Part shown: positions 8,055 to 17,017 of the stretch, piece by piece
How positions within the stretch are numbered: the first letter of the stretch is position 1
Layout: each line of letters opens with the position of its first letter
Origin: Pseudomonas putida
GTDB lineage: Bacteria; Pseudomonadota; Gammaproteobacteria; Pseudomonadales; Pseudomonadaceae
Direction of reading: 5' to 3'
Assembly: GCF_028682175.1 (NCBI RefSeq)
Contig: NZ_JANHKS010000001.1
Location: 280,197 to 344,196, forward strand
DNA length: 64,000 nt
Notes under the pieces: generated by a model
Told to the model about the DNA's origin: nothing
What the model saw: only the letters and a program-made list of their open reading frames with translations
The model's database searches: none
Program-made: the position numbers and the translations under genes

Positions 8055-8660
8055 TCACTCGCTCAACATGCCATGGCAGATCAACCCCAACACACTGCGC
8101 ATGTGCCTGGCGTGGGCCTCGCGGTCAGGTTCGCCCTCGGTCGCCAGACGAATGAAGGCCAGGTTGGCGTACTGATTGAACAGGGTCGCCGCGACCTCGA
8201 CGTCAACTGACGGGCGAACCTTGCCCAACTGCTGGAAATGCACCAGCAGCGACCGAGCAGCCTCGACCACGGCGGCGTTCCATGGCCCGAAGGCTTCGGC
8301 CAGCTCACCAGTGAACAGATACGGCGCCAGCTCACGCCAGAGCGAGGCCGGCATGGCCTGGAGCTGATAGCGCGTCATCAGGCCTTCGAGTTCGCACAGG
8401 GCCTCCAGCGGGTCTGAGTTTTCACCCAGGTTGGCCCGCGCCTCGCTCATGGCCTGCTCGTCCGGGGCCTTCAGCAGTGTGAGCAGGATCTCCTGCTTGC
8501 CGCCGAAGTAGTTCACCACCGTAGGCGCCGACACCCCTGCCTGGCTGGCGATCTGCTCAAGGGTCGTGGCGGCGAAGCCGTTGGCCTTGAACAAGGCAAG
8601 GGCGGCCTGGGCGATGTCGCGGCGACGCTGCTCTTTCTGCCTTTCTCGCAATCCGGTCAT
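8055..8660 (-). CDS. TetR-family transcriptional repressor
   Basis: A 201-residue regulator. The helix-turn-helix lies at about residues 15-60 (RDIAQAALALFKANGFAATT, then LEQIASQAGVSAPTVVNYFG). The rest is a helical ligand-binding domain. The start MTGLRERQKEQ was preferred over a longer reading with no conservation. It is divergent from the aminotransferase gene at 8816; the AT-rich gap holds a perfect inverted repeat at 8719-8743 that is a good operator candidate. The methyltransferase-monooxygenase-RidA genes downstream on the same strand could be a second target. Confidence 0.9.
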   Translation of the reverse strand: MTGLRERQKEQRRRDIAQAALALFKANGFAATTLEQIASQAGVSAPTVVNYFGGKQEILLTLLKAPDEQAMSEARANLGENSDPLEALCELEGLMTRYQLQAMPASLWRELAPYLFTGELAEAFGPWNAAVVEAARSLLVHFQQLGKVRPSVDVEVAATLFNQYANLAFIRLATEGEPDREAHARHMRSVLGLICHGMLSE

Positions 8661-8718
8661 GGGGGCTCTGGCATGGGGAATCGTGGCGGTCAGGGTACGG
8701 AATCCGGTTTTTCTCCAC

Positions 8719-8743
8719 AAATATTTTCTTTACAAAAATATTT
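8719..8743. promoter_or_regulatory. Inverted repeat, candidate TetR operator
   Basis: AAATATTTT at 8719-8727 is perfectly inverted as AAAATATTT at 8735-8743 with a 7-bp spacer. It lies 59 bp before the TetR start and 73 bp before the aminotransferase start, in sequence much richer in A and T than its surroundings. Position and symmetry suggest the TetR site; part of it may instead serve as promoter -10 sequence. Confidence 0.5.
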
Positions 8744-8815
8744 TTAGCTGACAAAACTTATTACACAACACAGCCCGCACCCCACCCAAGGGCGCCGTCA
8801 GCCAGGAGAAGCGTC

Positions 8816-10210
8816 ATGTCCATCGAACTCGATACCGAACGCAACAACAGCCGCAGCACGAGCGACTATCAGGCATCCGATGCCGCCCACCACATTCACG
8901 CATTCGTTGACCAGAAAGCCCTCAACGAAGAAGGCCCGCGCGTGATGGTCAGGGGCGAACGTCTGGCGCTGTGGGACAACGACGGCAAGCGCTATCTGGA
9001 CGGGATGTCGGGCCTGTGGTGCACCAACCTGGGTTATGGCCGCAAGGACCTGGCCGCGGCGGCCAGCGCCCAGCTTGAGCAACTGCCCTACTACAACATG
9101 TTCTTCCACACCACTCACCCGGCGGTGATCGAGCTGTCCGAGCTGCTGTTCAGTCTGCTGCCGCCCCACTACAGCCACGCGATCTACACCAACTCCGGTT
9201 CCGAGGCCAACGAAGTGCTGATCCGCACCGTGCGCAAGTTCTGGCAGGTGATGGGCAAGCCAGAGAAGAAGGTCATGATTGGCCGCTGGAACGGTTACCA
9301 CGGCTCGACCCTGGCGGCGACGGCGCTGGGCGGCATGAAGTTCATGCATGAAATGGGCGGCACCATCCCCGACGTCGCTCACATCGACGAGCCCTACTGG
9401 TTCGCCCACGAGGGCGACCTGAGCCCCGAAGAGTTCGGCCTGCGCGCGGCTCGCCAACTGGAAGACAAGATCCTGGAACTGGGCGCCGACAAGGTCGCCG
9501 CCTTTGTCGCCGAACCCTTCCAGGGCGCAGGCGGCATGATCATCCCGCCTGCGACCTACTGGCCGGAAATCCAGCGCATCTGCCGCAAATATGACGTGTT
9601 GCTGTGCGCCGATGAGGTGATCGGCGGCTTCGGGCGTACCGGCGAGTGGTTCGCCCACCAGGCCCTGGTGTTCGAGCCTGACACCCTGTCCATCGCCAAG
9701 GGCCTGACCTCGGGCTACATCCCCATGGGCGGCCTGATACTGTCGCGGCGCATGGCCGAGGCCCTGGTGGAGAAAGGCGGCGTGTTCGCCCATGGCCTGA
9801 CCTACTCCGGACATCCCGTGGCTGCGGCTGTGGCCATCGCCAACCTCAAGGCCCTGCGCGACGAAGGCGTGGTCACCCAAGTGAAGAACGACACCGGACC
9901 GTATCTGCAGACCTGCCTGCGCGAGGTGTTCGGCAATCATCCGCTGGTGGGCGAGGTTCAGGGTGTGGGGCTGGTGGCGGCGTTGCAGTTCGCCGAAGAC
10001 AAGGCCACGCGCAAGCGCTTCGCCAACGAGAACGACATCGCCTGGCGCTGCCGCACCATCGGTTTCGAGGAGGGCATCATCATCCGCTCGACCCTGGGCC
10101 GCATGATCATGGCCCCGGCGCTGATCGCCACCCGTGCCGAGCTGGACGAGCTGGTGGACAAGACCCGCATCGCCGTGGACCGCACTGCACGAGAGTACGG
10201 CCGCCTGTAG
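8816..10210 (+). CDS. Class III omega-aminotransferase (SpuC-like)
   Basis: A 464-residue PLP enzyme of the class III aminotransferase family, the usual length of putrescine:pyruvate or beta-alanine:pyruvate aminotransferases. Seen are the substrate segment GLWCTNLGYGR, YTNSGSEANE for PLP phosphate binding, GYHGSTLAATALGG, and the Schiff-base lysine 295 in SIAKGLTSGYIPMGG. It converts a terminal amine to an aldehyde with pyruvate as acceptor. Ribosome site AGGAG precedes the ATG. The DUF1028 and ArgE-like genes follow it, and an aldehyde dehydrogenase (13519) nearby could oxidise its product. The native amine is unknown. Confidence 0.9.
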   Translation: MSIELDTERNNSRSTSDYQASDAAHHIHAFVDQKALNEEGPRVMVRGERLALWDNDGKRYLDGMSGLWCTNLGYGRKDLAAAASAQLEQLPYYNMFFHTTHPAVIELSELLFSLLPPHYSHAIYTNSGSEANEVLIRTVRKFWQVMGKPEKKVMIGRWNGYHGSTLAATALGGMKFMHEMGGTIPDVAHIDEPYWFAHEGDLSPEEFGLRAARQLEDKILELGADKVAAFVAEPFQGAGGMIIPPATYWPEIQRICRKYDVLLCADEVIGGFGRTGEWFAHQALVFEPDTLSIAKGLTSGYIPMGGLILSRRMAEALVEKGGVFAHGLTYSGHPVAAAVAIANLKALRDEGVVTQVKNDTGPYLQTCLREVFGNHPLVGEVQGVGLVAALQFAEDKATRKRFANENDIAWRCRTIGFEEGIIIRSTLGRMIMAPALIATRAELDELVDKTRIAVDRTAREYGRL

Positions 10211-10388
10211 CGCTGATGTCTGTGGGGCTGAGAAGTTTTTAGGTAATCAGGCTCCACAAAAAACCTCGTTTCGCAGGCGCCAGCGCATCTCCAGAATGCA
10301 AGCCATGTCCCATTCCGCGCCCCGGCAGATTCAGTTGCACTGCCGGAGCGCGGGATGGCAGGTCAGGACGAAACAGGACGAACACACC

Positions 10389-11063
10389 ATGACGTTTTCC
10401 ATCGTCGGCCGCTGCGCCGAAACCGGTCAACTGGGCATCGCCATCAGCTCCTCCAGCATTGCCGTCGGCGCCCGCTGCCCCTGGCTGCGGCCTGGGGTCG
10501 GCGCTGTCGCCACGCAGAACATCACCCTCCCGGCCCTCGGCCCGCAAGTGCTGGATCAGATGGAGAGCGGCCTGTCGCCGGCCCAGGCGCTGGACCAGGC
10601 GCTGACCCGCAATGGCTACAGCCAGTTTCGCCAGCTCACCGCCATCGACCACCTGGGCCAGACCGCGCACTTCAGCGGCAGCCAGACCTTGGGCACGCAC
10701 AACGCCATCTCCGGAGAGCAATGCGTCGGCGCCGGCAACATGCTGGCAGACCGCGCCGTGATCGAAACTCTGGTGCAGACCTTCGAAAACAGCGGCGGCC
10801 AGCTCGCCGACCGGTTGATCGCAGCCATGCAGGCTGCGGTGGCCGCCGGGGGTGAAGCAGGCCCGGTGCATTCGGCGGCGTTGGTGGTGGTGGGCGAACT
10901 GACCTGGCCGATCATCGATTTGCGCGTCGATTGGGCTGACCAGGACCCCATCGGCAAGCTCGCGCAGTTGTGGGCCGACTACCGTCCGCAGATGCAGGAC
11001 TACATCACCCGCGCACTGGATCCGACCAAGGCCCCGAGCTATGGCGTGCCGGGCGATGAGTAA
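10389..11063 (+). CDS. DUF1028 Ntn-hydrolase-fold protein
   Basis: A 224-residue protein of the DUF1028 family: MTFSIVGRCAETGQLGIAISSSS at the N-terminus (shown in the family as a beta-sandwich Ntn-like fold), WLRPGVGAVATQN, and GNMLADRAVIETL. The family's catalytic role is not established, though it is often found beside amidohydrolases and amine-catabolic genes. The start at 10389 matches the conserved family N-terminus; a longer upstream reading is not conserved. Its stop overlaps the start of the ArgE-like gene by 8 bp, so the two are translationally coupled and probably act on the same substrate. Confidence 0.88.
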   Translation: MTFSIVGRCAETGQLGIAISSSSIAVGARCPWLRPGVGAVATQNITLPALGPQVLDQMESGLSPAQALDQALTRNGYSQFRQLTAIDHLGQTAHFSGSQTLGTHNAISGEQCVGAGNMLADRAVIETLVQTFENSGGQLADRLIAAMQAAVAAGGEAGPVHSAALVVVGELTWPIIDLRVDWADQDPIGKLAQLWADYRPQMQDYITRALDPTKAPSYGVPGDE

Positions 11064-12228
11064 CGCCATCCGCAGCAAGGAACTGCTGGCCACCCTGGTG
11101 GGTTTTGACACCACCAGTCGTGAGTCGAACCTGCAACTGATCGAGTTCGTTCGCGATTATCTGGCGCAGTTTGATGTGCCCTGCGAGCTGATCTACAACG
11201 ACACGCGCAGCAAGGCCAACCTGTTCGCCACCATTGGCCCTGCGGATCGTCCGGGCATCGTGCTGTCCGGCCACACCGATGTGGTGCCGGTGGACGGTCA
11301 GCCCTGGACGGTGGCGCCGTTCGAATTGAGCGAACGTGACGGCAAGCTGTTCGGACGCGGCACAGCGGACATGAAAGGCTATATCGCCTGCGTCCTGGCA
11401 GCGGTGCCTGCCCTGCTCGCCGCGCCGTTGCGGATGCCGGTGCACATTGCGCTGTCCTATGACGAAGAGGTCGGCTGCCTGGGCGTGCGCTCGCTGCTCG
11501 CCGAGCTTGAGCGGCGCCCGGTCAAGCCACTGCTGTGCATCATCGGTGAACCTACCGAACTCAAGCCCGTGCTCGGGCACAAGGGCAAGCTGGCGATGCG
11601 CTGCGACGTGCATGGCGCGGCCTGCCATTCGGCGTACGCGCCCCAAGGGGTGAATGCCATCGAATATGCGGCCGAACTGATCGGCGAGCTGGGGCGCATC
11701 GGCACCGGGCTGCGCAGCCCTGAGCGGCACGACGCTCGGTTCGACCCGCCCTTCACCACCGTGCAGACGGGCGTCATCAGCGGCGGCAAGGCGTTGAACA
11801 TCGTCCCTGCCGACTGCCGCTTCGACTTTGAAGTACGCGCCCTGCCCGCCGACGATCCGCTGCAGGTTGCCCGGCAATTGCAGCAATACGCGACAGAGCA
11901 GGTGCTGCCGCGCATGCAGGCGGTGCACCCCGAAACCGATATCCGCTTCACGCAGTTGTCGGCCTATCCGGGCCTGGCCACCGATGCGAACAGCCAGGCG
12001 GCGCAGTTGATCGCACAGTTCTGCGGCTCGGACGCCTTCACCACCGTGGCCTTCGGCACCGAGGGCGGATTGTTCGACGCCATCGGCATTGCGACCGTGG
12101 TCTGCGGGCCAGGGAGCATGGATCAGGGGCACAAGCCCGACGAGTTCGTCAGCGTCGCGCAGCTTGAGGCGTGCGATGCGATGCTGCAGAGAATCATCGA
12201 AAGCCTCCAGCCCCCCGCAATCCCGTAG
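11056..12228 (+). CDS. argE: ArgE/DapE-family M20 deacylase
   Basis: A 390-residue zinc metallohydrolase annotated in the family as acetylornithine deacetylase. Metal-site motifs are SGHTDVVPVDGQPW (His and Asp ligands), GRGTADMKG, YDEEVGCLG with the catalytic glutamate, GEPTELKP, and the C-terminal GHKPDEFV histidine. It would remove an acyl group from an amine or amino acid in the cytoplasm. Start at 11056 overlaps the DUF1028 stop; an ATG at 11041 is also possible. The REP element that follows provides its TAG stop codon. Because it lies in an amine-catabolic cluster, a catabolic deacylase is more likely than arginine biosynthesis. Confidence 0.87.
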   Translation: MSNAIRSKELLATLVGFDTTSRESNLQLIEFVRDYLAQFDVPCELIYNDTRSKANLFATIGPADRPGIVLSGHTDVVPVDGQPWTVAPFELSERDGKLFGRGTADMKGYIACVLAAVPALLAAPLRMPVHIALSYDEEVGCLGVRSLLAELERRPVKPLLCIIGEPTELKPVLGHKGKLAMRCDVHGAACHSAYAPQGVNAIEYAAELIGELGRIGTGLRSPERHDARFDPPFTTVQTGVISGGKALNIVPADCRFDFEVRALPADDPLQVARQLQQYATEQVLPRMQAVHPETDIRFTQLSAYPGLATDANSQAAQLIAQFCGSDAFTTVAFGTEGGLFDAIGIATVVCGPGSMDQGHKPDEFVSVAQLEACDAMLQRIIESLQPPAIP

Positions 12229-12316
12229 CAGCCGGGCTTGCCCGCGGGGGCGGTGTGTCAGGCACCGCGATATCGAATGATCCACCGCTCCCGCCGGCAA
12301 GCCGTGCTGCTACGGG
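12222..12316. repeat. REPIN overlapping the argE stop codon
   Basis: Forward REP CCCGTAGCAGCCGGGCTTGC and an inverted partner ending GCCGTGCTGCTACGGG enclose a spacer. The TAG at 12226-12228 in the first REP is the stop of the argE-like gene. It separates argE from the convergent LysR gene. Confidence 0.8.
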
Positions 12317-12329
12317 CTGCGGTGGTCGG

Positions 12330-13235
12330 TCATTTCGGCGCCAGTTCTTCCTGACAATAATCCACGAACAACTGCGCCGGTTTGGTCAATTGCGCGCGGC
12401 GCAGCCAGGCGGCCGACAGGCCCGACCCGGTGACCTGTTCGGCCAGCGGTACGCACACCAGTTTCTGCCCGTCATAGGTGTAGTCCGACGTAGGCCGGGT
12501 CACCAGGATCGAGAAGCCGAACCCGCGCCCCACCATGCCCCGGACCATCTCGATGGACGGCGAGCTGAACTGGATGTGCGGGGTCAGCCCGCGCTCTTCG
12601 AAGATGCTCACGAAGTAGGTACGGCTCGGTTGCACGTCCAGCAGCACCATGGGTTCAAGCACCAGATCATTGAGCGACACCTTCGACTGATGGGCGAAGC
12701 GATGGCCCTCGGGCAACAGCGCGTAGGGTTGCTGCGGGGCCATCAGCGACACAGTGTCGATGGTGCTGTCCAGGTCGTGCTCGTAGAGAATCGCCAGATC
12801 GATGCTGCCCGACGTCAGCGCCTGCACCAGCTCCTGTTGCTCGCCATCGCGAATGCGGATTTCCACCCCGGGCCAGCGGTCCCTGAAGCCTGCGATCAGG
12901 CGCGGCAAATACAAGGGCGCAACGGTCTCGAAACAGCCGATGTCGATCTGCCCGGCCACCACGTCGTTGTCGGCCAGGGCATTCTGTTCGAACTCGTGAG
13001 CCACCCGCAAAAGCTCCTGCGCCTTGCGGTAGAAGCGCGCGCCGCTGGGCGTCAGCGACACCCCCTGGGCGTGGTGGCGGATGAACAGCTGCACGGCAAA
13101 GCTTTCTTCCAGGTGCTTGATCGCGGTCGAGACCGACGGCTGGGCGATGTAGAGCTTGCGCGAAGCCTCGGCAACGCTGCCGCACTCCACCGTGGTGACG
13201 AAATACTTGAGTTGTCGCAGGTTGTAGGCTGCCAT
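12330..13235 (-). CDS. LysR-family transcriptional regulator
   Basis: A 301-residue regulator. The N-terminal winged helix is YNLRQLKYFVTTVECGSVAEA and QPSVSTAIKHLEE (residues 3-45 or so), with the periplasmic-binding-like effector domain from about residue 90. The start MAAYNLRQLKYF is chosen from the family N-terminus; longer readings are non-conserved. It is convergent with argE and divergent from the aldehyde dehydrogenase at 13519 with a 283-bp gap, so the dehydrogenase and GMC oxidoreductase are its likely targets. A CCTCA-CCAT-TGAGG inverted repeat at 13320-13333 is a weak operator candidate. Inducer unknown. Confidence 0.9.
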   Translation of the reverse strand: MAAYNLRQLKYFVTTVECGSVAEASRKLYIAQPSVSTAIKHLEESFAVQLFIRHHAQGVSLTPSGARFYRKAQELLRVAHEFEQNALADNDVVAGQIDIGCFETVAPLYLPRLIAGFRDRWPGVEIRIRDGEQQELVQALTSGSIDLAILYEHDLDSTIDTVSLMAPQQPYALLPEGHRFAHQSKVSLNDLVLEPMVLLDVQPSRTYFVSIFEERGLTPHIQFSSPSIEMVRGMVGRGFGFSILVTRPTSDYTYDGQKLVCVPLAEQVTGSGLSAAWLRRAQLTKPAQLFVDYCQEELAPK

Positions 13236-13428
13236 TGCTACCTCAAACTTGATTGAACCGTGACCCGGATCGTGCGCGTTATTCTGCGACGTCAGAGGTT
13301 TGGGAGAAACAAGCAAATTCCTCACCATTGAGGCTAAAAAACCTGCCCCGCCCTGCTGTAAGAATGTGGTGCACGACAGCACCAGCGTAGTGCGTAACTG
13401 GCGAGTTTTTTTATCGATAGCGAAGACA

Positions 13429-13502
13429 TTTTTCCTCATTTCCTGCCCTCCCCACATCCTCCACTATCGGCACCACGGATAACTGACATGGCCCACAGAG
13501 GC
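13429..13502 (+). promoter_or_regulatory. Upstream motifs shared with the ABC transporter operon
   Basis: TTTTTCCTCAT (13429) and CCCACAGAGGC (13492-13502) upstream of the aldehyde dehydrogenase recur at 17018 and 17088-17098 upstream of the ABC transporter gene, in the same order and at similar spacing (63 and 70 bp). This could mark a common regulator or promoter. Confidence 0.35.
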
Positions 13503-13518
13503 CATCGGGGAGTGAGCA

Positions 13519-15009
13519 GTGACGGACTTGAAAAGCTGGCAGCGCCTGGCACAAAACCAACGCTTGATCGATACGGCCAACATCGCCGGCAAGGGCCACC
13601 AGGCGCTGAGCGGGGAAACCTTCGCCGTGGTCAACCCGGCCACCAACGCACCGCTGGCCAACGTTGCGGCCTGCGCGGACGCCGATGTGGACCTGGCCGT
13701 GCGCGCCGCCCGCAAGAGCTTCGCCACTGGCCCCTGGGCACGCATGCAGCCACGGGAGCGCAAGGCGACGCTGCTGCGCTTGTCCGAGCTGATTCTGGCC
13801 CATCGTGAAGAACTGGCGCTGCTCGACTCTTTGAGCATGGGCAAGCCGGTAATGGACGCCTTCAACATCGACGTGCCCGGCGCTGCCCATGTGTTTGCCT
13901 GGTACGCCGAAAGCCTGGACAAGCTCTACGATCAGGTCGCGCCGACCGGCCCCGGCACCCTGGCCACCATCACCCGGGCGCCGCTGGGAGTGATCGCCGC
14001 CGTGGTGCCGTGGAACTTCCCCCTGGACATGGCCGCCTGGAAGCTCGCGCCTGCGCTGGCCGCGGGGAACAGCGTGATCCTCAAACCTGCCGAGCAATCG
14101 CCGTTCTCTGCGCTGCGCCTGGCCGAGCTGGCGCTGGAGGCCGGGGTGCCCGAAAGCGTGCTGAACGTCGTCACGGGCCTGGGCGAACAGGCCGGTCGCG
14201 CCTTGGGCCTGCACCCGGACGTCGACGCGCTGGTGTTCACAGGGTCCACCCAGGTTGGCAAATACTTCATGCAGTACGCCGGGCAATCGAACCTCAAGCA
14301 GGTTTGGTTGGAGTGCGGCGGCAAGAGCCCGAACCTGGTGTTCGCCGATTGTCAGGACCTGGATCTGGCCGCCGAAAAAGCCGCGTTCGGGATCTTCTTC
14401 AATCAAGGTGAGGTCTGCTCGGCCAACTCGCGGCTGCTGGTGCAGCGTTCGATTCATGATGAGTTCGTCGAGCGCATGATCGACAAGGCCAGGCAATGGC
14501 AACCCGGTGACCCGCTGGATCCGGCGAGCAAGATGGGCGCCATCGTCGACGCCACTCAGGCGACACGGGTGATGGATTACATCGCCGATGCCAGCGCCAG
14601 TGGGGCGCAGTTAGTGGCGGGCGGTAATCGGGTGTCGATCAACGGGTCGGACAATTTCATCCAGCCCACGCTGCTCACCGGCGTGACCTGCGACATGCGC
14701 CTGTCTCGCGAGGAGGTGTTTGGCCCGGTACTGGCGATCACCCCGTTCGATGATGAGGATCAGGCGGTGCAGATGGCCAACGATCACATCTACGGCCTGG
14801 CCGCGTCGGTCTGGAGCGACGACCTCAACCGCGCCCACCGCGTGGCCAGCCGCCTGAATGCAGGGACGGTGTCGGTGAACACGGTGGACGCGCTGGATGT
14901 CTGCGTGCCCTTTGGCGGCGGCAAGCAATCGGGCTTCGGCCGCGACCTGTCGCTGCACTCGTTCGACAAATACACCCAGTTGAAGACCACCTGGTTTCAG
15001 TTGCGCTGA
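13519..15009 (+). CDS. puuC: Aldehyde dehydrogenase, PuuC/KauB-like
   Basis: A 496-residue NAD(P)-dependent aldehyde dehydrogenase. PWNFPLDMAAWKLAPALAAGN contributes the cofactor site (in two parts), FTGSTQVGK the Rossmann loop, glutamate 265 in LECGGKSPN is the general base, and cysteine 300 in GEVCSANSRLLV is the nucleophile. Sequence style is that of gamma-glutamyl-gamma-aminobutyraldehyde dehydrogenases (PuuC). It starts at GTG with GGGAG upstream. Near the omega-aminotransferase (8816) and divergent from LysR, it would oxidise an amino-aldehyde to the acid. The gene symbol is by similarity; polyamine catabolism is plausible but not shown. Confidence 0.88.
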   Translation: MTDLKSWQRLAQNQRLIDTANIAGKGHQALSGETFAVVNPATNAPLANVAACADADVDLAVRAARKSFATGPWARMQPRERKATLLRLSELILAHREELALLDSLSMGKPVMDAFNIDVPGAAHVFAWYAESLDKLYDQVAPTGPGTLATITRAPLGVIAAVVPWNFPLDMAAWKLAPALAAGNSVILKPAEQSPFSALRLAELALEAGVPESVLNVVTGLGEQAGRALGLHPDVDALVFTGSTQVGKYFMQYAGQSNLKQVWLECGGKSPNLVFADCQDLDLAAEKAAFGIFFNQGEVCSANSRLLVQRSIHDEFVERMIDKARQWQPGDPLDPASKMGAIVDATQATRVMDYIADASASGAQLVAGGNRVSINGSDNFIQPTLLTGVTCDMRLSREEVFGPVLAITPFDDEDQAVQMANDHIYGLAASVWSDDLNRAHRVASRLNAGTVSVNTVDALDVCVPFGGGKQSGFGRDLSLHSFDKYTQLKTTWFQLR

Positions 15010-15046
15010 GGCTTGGCTCTACGCGCCCTAACGTGCGGCCCCATAC

Positions 15047-15136
15047 CTGTAGGAGTGAGCTTGCTCGCGATGGCGGTTCGTCTGCCAGACCATGGTGACC
15101 GGACCGGCGCATCGCGAGCAAGCTCACTCCTACAGG
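15047..15136. repeat. REPIN of the TGTAGGAGTGAGCTTGCTCGC family
   Basis: Facing copies CTGTAGGAGTGAGCTTGCTC and its inverse ending GCTCACTCCTACAG lie between the aldehyde dehydrogenase and the GMC oxidoreductase. The open frame that runs through it in front of the GMC gene is REP-derived and not part of that protein. Confidence 0.85.
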
Positions 15137-15186
15137 GTCCGGGCGTGCTTGAAAGAATGCATTATGCGCTACGTGAGTACTCCACC

Positions 15187-16830
15187 ATGAACACCGAATA
15201 CGACTACATCATCGTCGGCGCCGGGTCGTCCGGTTGCGTGTTGGCCAACCGGCTGAGCGCGGATCCGTCCGTGCGCGTGTGCCTGATCGAGGCCGGCGGC
15301 CATGACAACAGCCTGCGCATCCAGACGCCCGCCGGGACCATCACGCTGTACAAGAGCCGCAAGTACAGCTGGAATTTCTTCTCGGCGCCGCAGAAAAACC
15401 TCAACGGCCGCTCCCTGCACACCCCGCGTGGCAAGGCCCTGGGCGGCTCAAGCTCGATGAACAGCATGATCTACATCCGTGGTCACGCCAGCGATTACGA
15501 CCGCTGGGCACAAGCCGGTTGCCCCGGCTGGGACTGGAACGGCGTGCTGCCATTCTTCAAGAAGTCAGAGAACAACCGCCTGGGCCAGGACCCGCGTCTT
15601 CACGGCACCGCCGGCGAGTTGCATGTCGAGGCGGCGCGAGATCCCAATCCGGTGTCGCGGCTGTTCGTCAAGGCGGCGCAGCGGGTGGGCATTCGGCACA
15701 ACGACGACTTCAACGGCGAACATCTGGAAGGTTGCGGCCTCTACAACCTCACCCAGAAAAACGCCCGACGGCTGTCGAGTTATCGCGCGTTCGTCGCCCC
15801 CGTGCTGGAGCGCCCTAACCTGACGATCATCACCGACTGCACTGTGCAATCGGTGATGATCGAGCAACGGGTCGCCAAGGGCGTGAAGGTGGTGTGCGAC
15901 GGTCAGCCGATGGCATTGAAGGCTCGGCGCGAAGTGATTCTGTCGGCAGGCTCCTTAGGCAGCCCGAGTCTGTTGCTGGCCTCGGGGATAGGCCCGGCGA
16001 GCGATCTGCGCAACGCAGGCATCAGGGTCGAGCATGACCTGCCGGGCGTCGGCAAGAACCTGCAGGATCACCTCGACGGACTGGTGACCGTACGCTCGAA
16101 AAGCCCGGTGACGCTGGGGATTTCCCTGGGCTCGCTGCCGAGCATTCTGCTCTCGCCGTTGCGTTATCTGGCGCGCAGGAAGGGCTGGCTGACCACCAAC
16201 TACGTCGAAGCCGGAGGCTTCGCCCGCACGCCATTGGCTGACTCGCTGCCCGATGTGCAATTCCACTTCGTGCCGGGCTATCGCAGCCATCGCGGGCGGC
16301 TGTTCGAATGGGGCCATGGCTATGCCGTGCACACCTGCGTGTTGCGCCCCAGAAGCATCGGTGAAATCCGCCTGGGGCGGGATGGGAAGCCGGTGATCGA
16401 CTTCAATTTCCTGTCCGATCCCGAGGACGCGAAGGTATTGGTGGAGGGGTTGAAGCTTGCGCGCAAGATCCTCGCCGATCAGCACTTCGACGGGATACGC
16501 GGCAAGGAGATGCTGCCCGGCGCGCAGGTGCAGACCGATGAGCAGTTGATGACCTACGTGCGCGACTACGCCGCCACCGTGTTCCACCCGGTGGGCACCT
16601 GCAAGATGGGCACCGACCCGATGGCGGTGGTCGATCCCGAATTGAAGGTGCATGGCATCCAGGGCTTGCGCGTGGTCGATGCCTCGATCATGCCGACGCT
16701 GATCAGCGGCAACACCAACGCGCCGTGCATCATGATCGGCGAGAAAGCCGCGCACATCATCCTGCGCCCCGCATCCCCGGCCACGTCGCACGACAATCAC
16801 ATCCTCGCCACCGCGCCACAAACCCCGTAA
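15187..16830 (+). CDS. GMC-family oxidoreductase (choline dehydrogenase-like)
   Basis: A 547-residue FAD flavoprotein. The N-terminal dinucleotide loop is DYIIVGAGSSGCVLANRLS, GMC signature 1 is GKALGGSSSMNSMIYIRGH (from about residue 80), signature 2 is AGSLGSPSLLLASGIGP, and the C-terminal HPVGTCKMG and NTNAPCIMIGEKAA segments carry the catalytic His and flavin contacts. Such enzymes oxidise alcohols to aldehydes. The start MNTEYDYIIVGAG was chosen because the upstream extension is REP sequence. It follows the aldehyde dehydrogenase, so the pair could turn an alcohol into an acid. Substrate unknown. Confidence 0.88.
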   Translation: MNTEYDYIIVGAGSSGCVLANRLSADPSVRVCLIEAGGHDNSLRIQTPAGTITLYKSRKYSWNFFSAPQKNLNGRSLHTPRGKALGGSSSMNSMIYIRGHASDYDRWAQAGCPGWDWNGVLPFFKKSENNRLGQDPRLHGTAGELHVEAARDPNPVSRLFVKAAQRVGIRHNDDFNGEHLEGCGLYNLTQKNARRLSSYRAFVAPVLERPNLTIITDCTVQSVMIEQRVAKGVKVVCDGQPMALKARREVILSAGSLGSPSLLLASGIGPASDLRNAGIRVEHDLPGVGKNLQDHLDGLVTVRSKSPVTLGISLGSLPSILLSPLRYLARRKGWLTTNYVEAGGFARTPLADSLPDVQFHFVPGYRSHRGRLFEWGHGYAVHTCVLRPRSIGEIRLGRDGKPVIDFNFLSDPEDAKVLVEGLKLARKILADQHFDGIRGKEMLPGAQVQTDEQLMTYVRDYAATVFHPVGTCKMGTDPMAVVDPELKVHGIQGLRVVDASIMPTLISGNTNAPCIMIGEKAAHIILRPASPATSHDNHILATAPQTP

Positions 16831-16850
16831 CAGGTCACTCATGAAAATTT

Positions 16851-16942
16851 CTGTGGGAGCGGGCTTGCCCGCGAATGCGTCCGGTCTGATACATCGAGGG
16901 TGATCGAACCACCACCATCGCGGGCAAGCCCGCTCCCACAGA
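16851..16942. repeat. REPIN of the TGTGGGAGCGGGCTTGCCCGC family
   Basis: Inverted copies of CTGTGGGAGCGGGCTTGCCC flank a spacer of about 40 bp after the GMC gene. The rest of the 368-bp gap up to 17198 holds the control region of the ABC transporter operon and no gene. Confidence 0.85.
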
Positions 16943-17017
16943 ATTTCATACACCGCGTGTTTATGGGGCATTTCAAGCCGCTCTCGCCCCACCTTCGCGC
17001 ACGATTTTTACCCCAGT

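Noticed and set aside
15013..15186. A 58-residue N-terminal extension of the GMC oxidoreductase
   Set aside because: It is translated REPIN sequence; the conserved FAD loop begins a few residues after the start at 15187.
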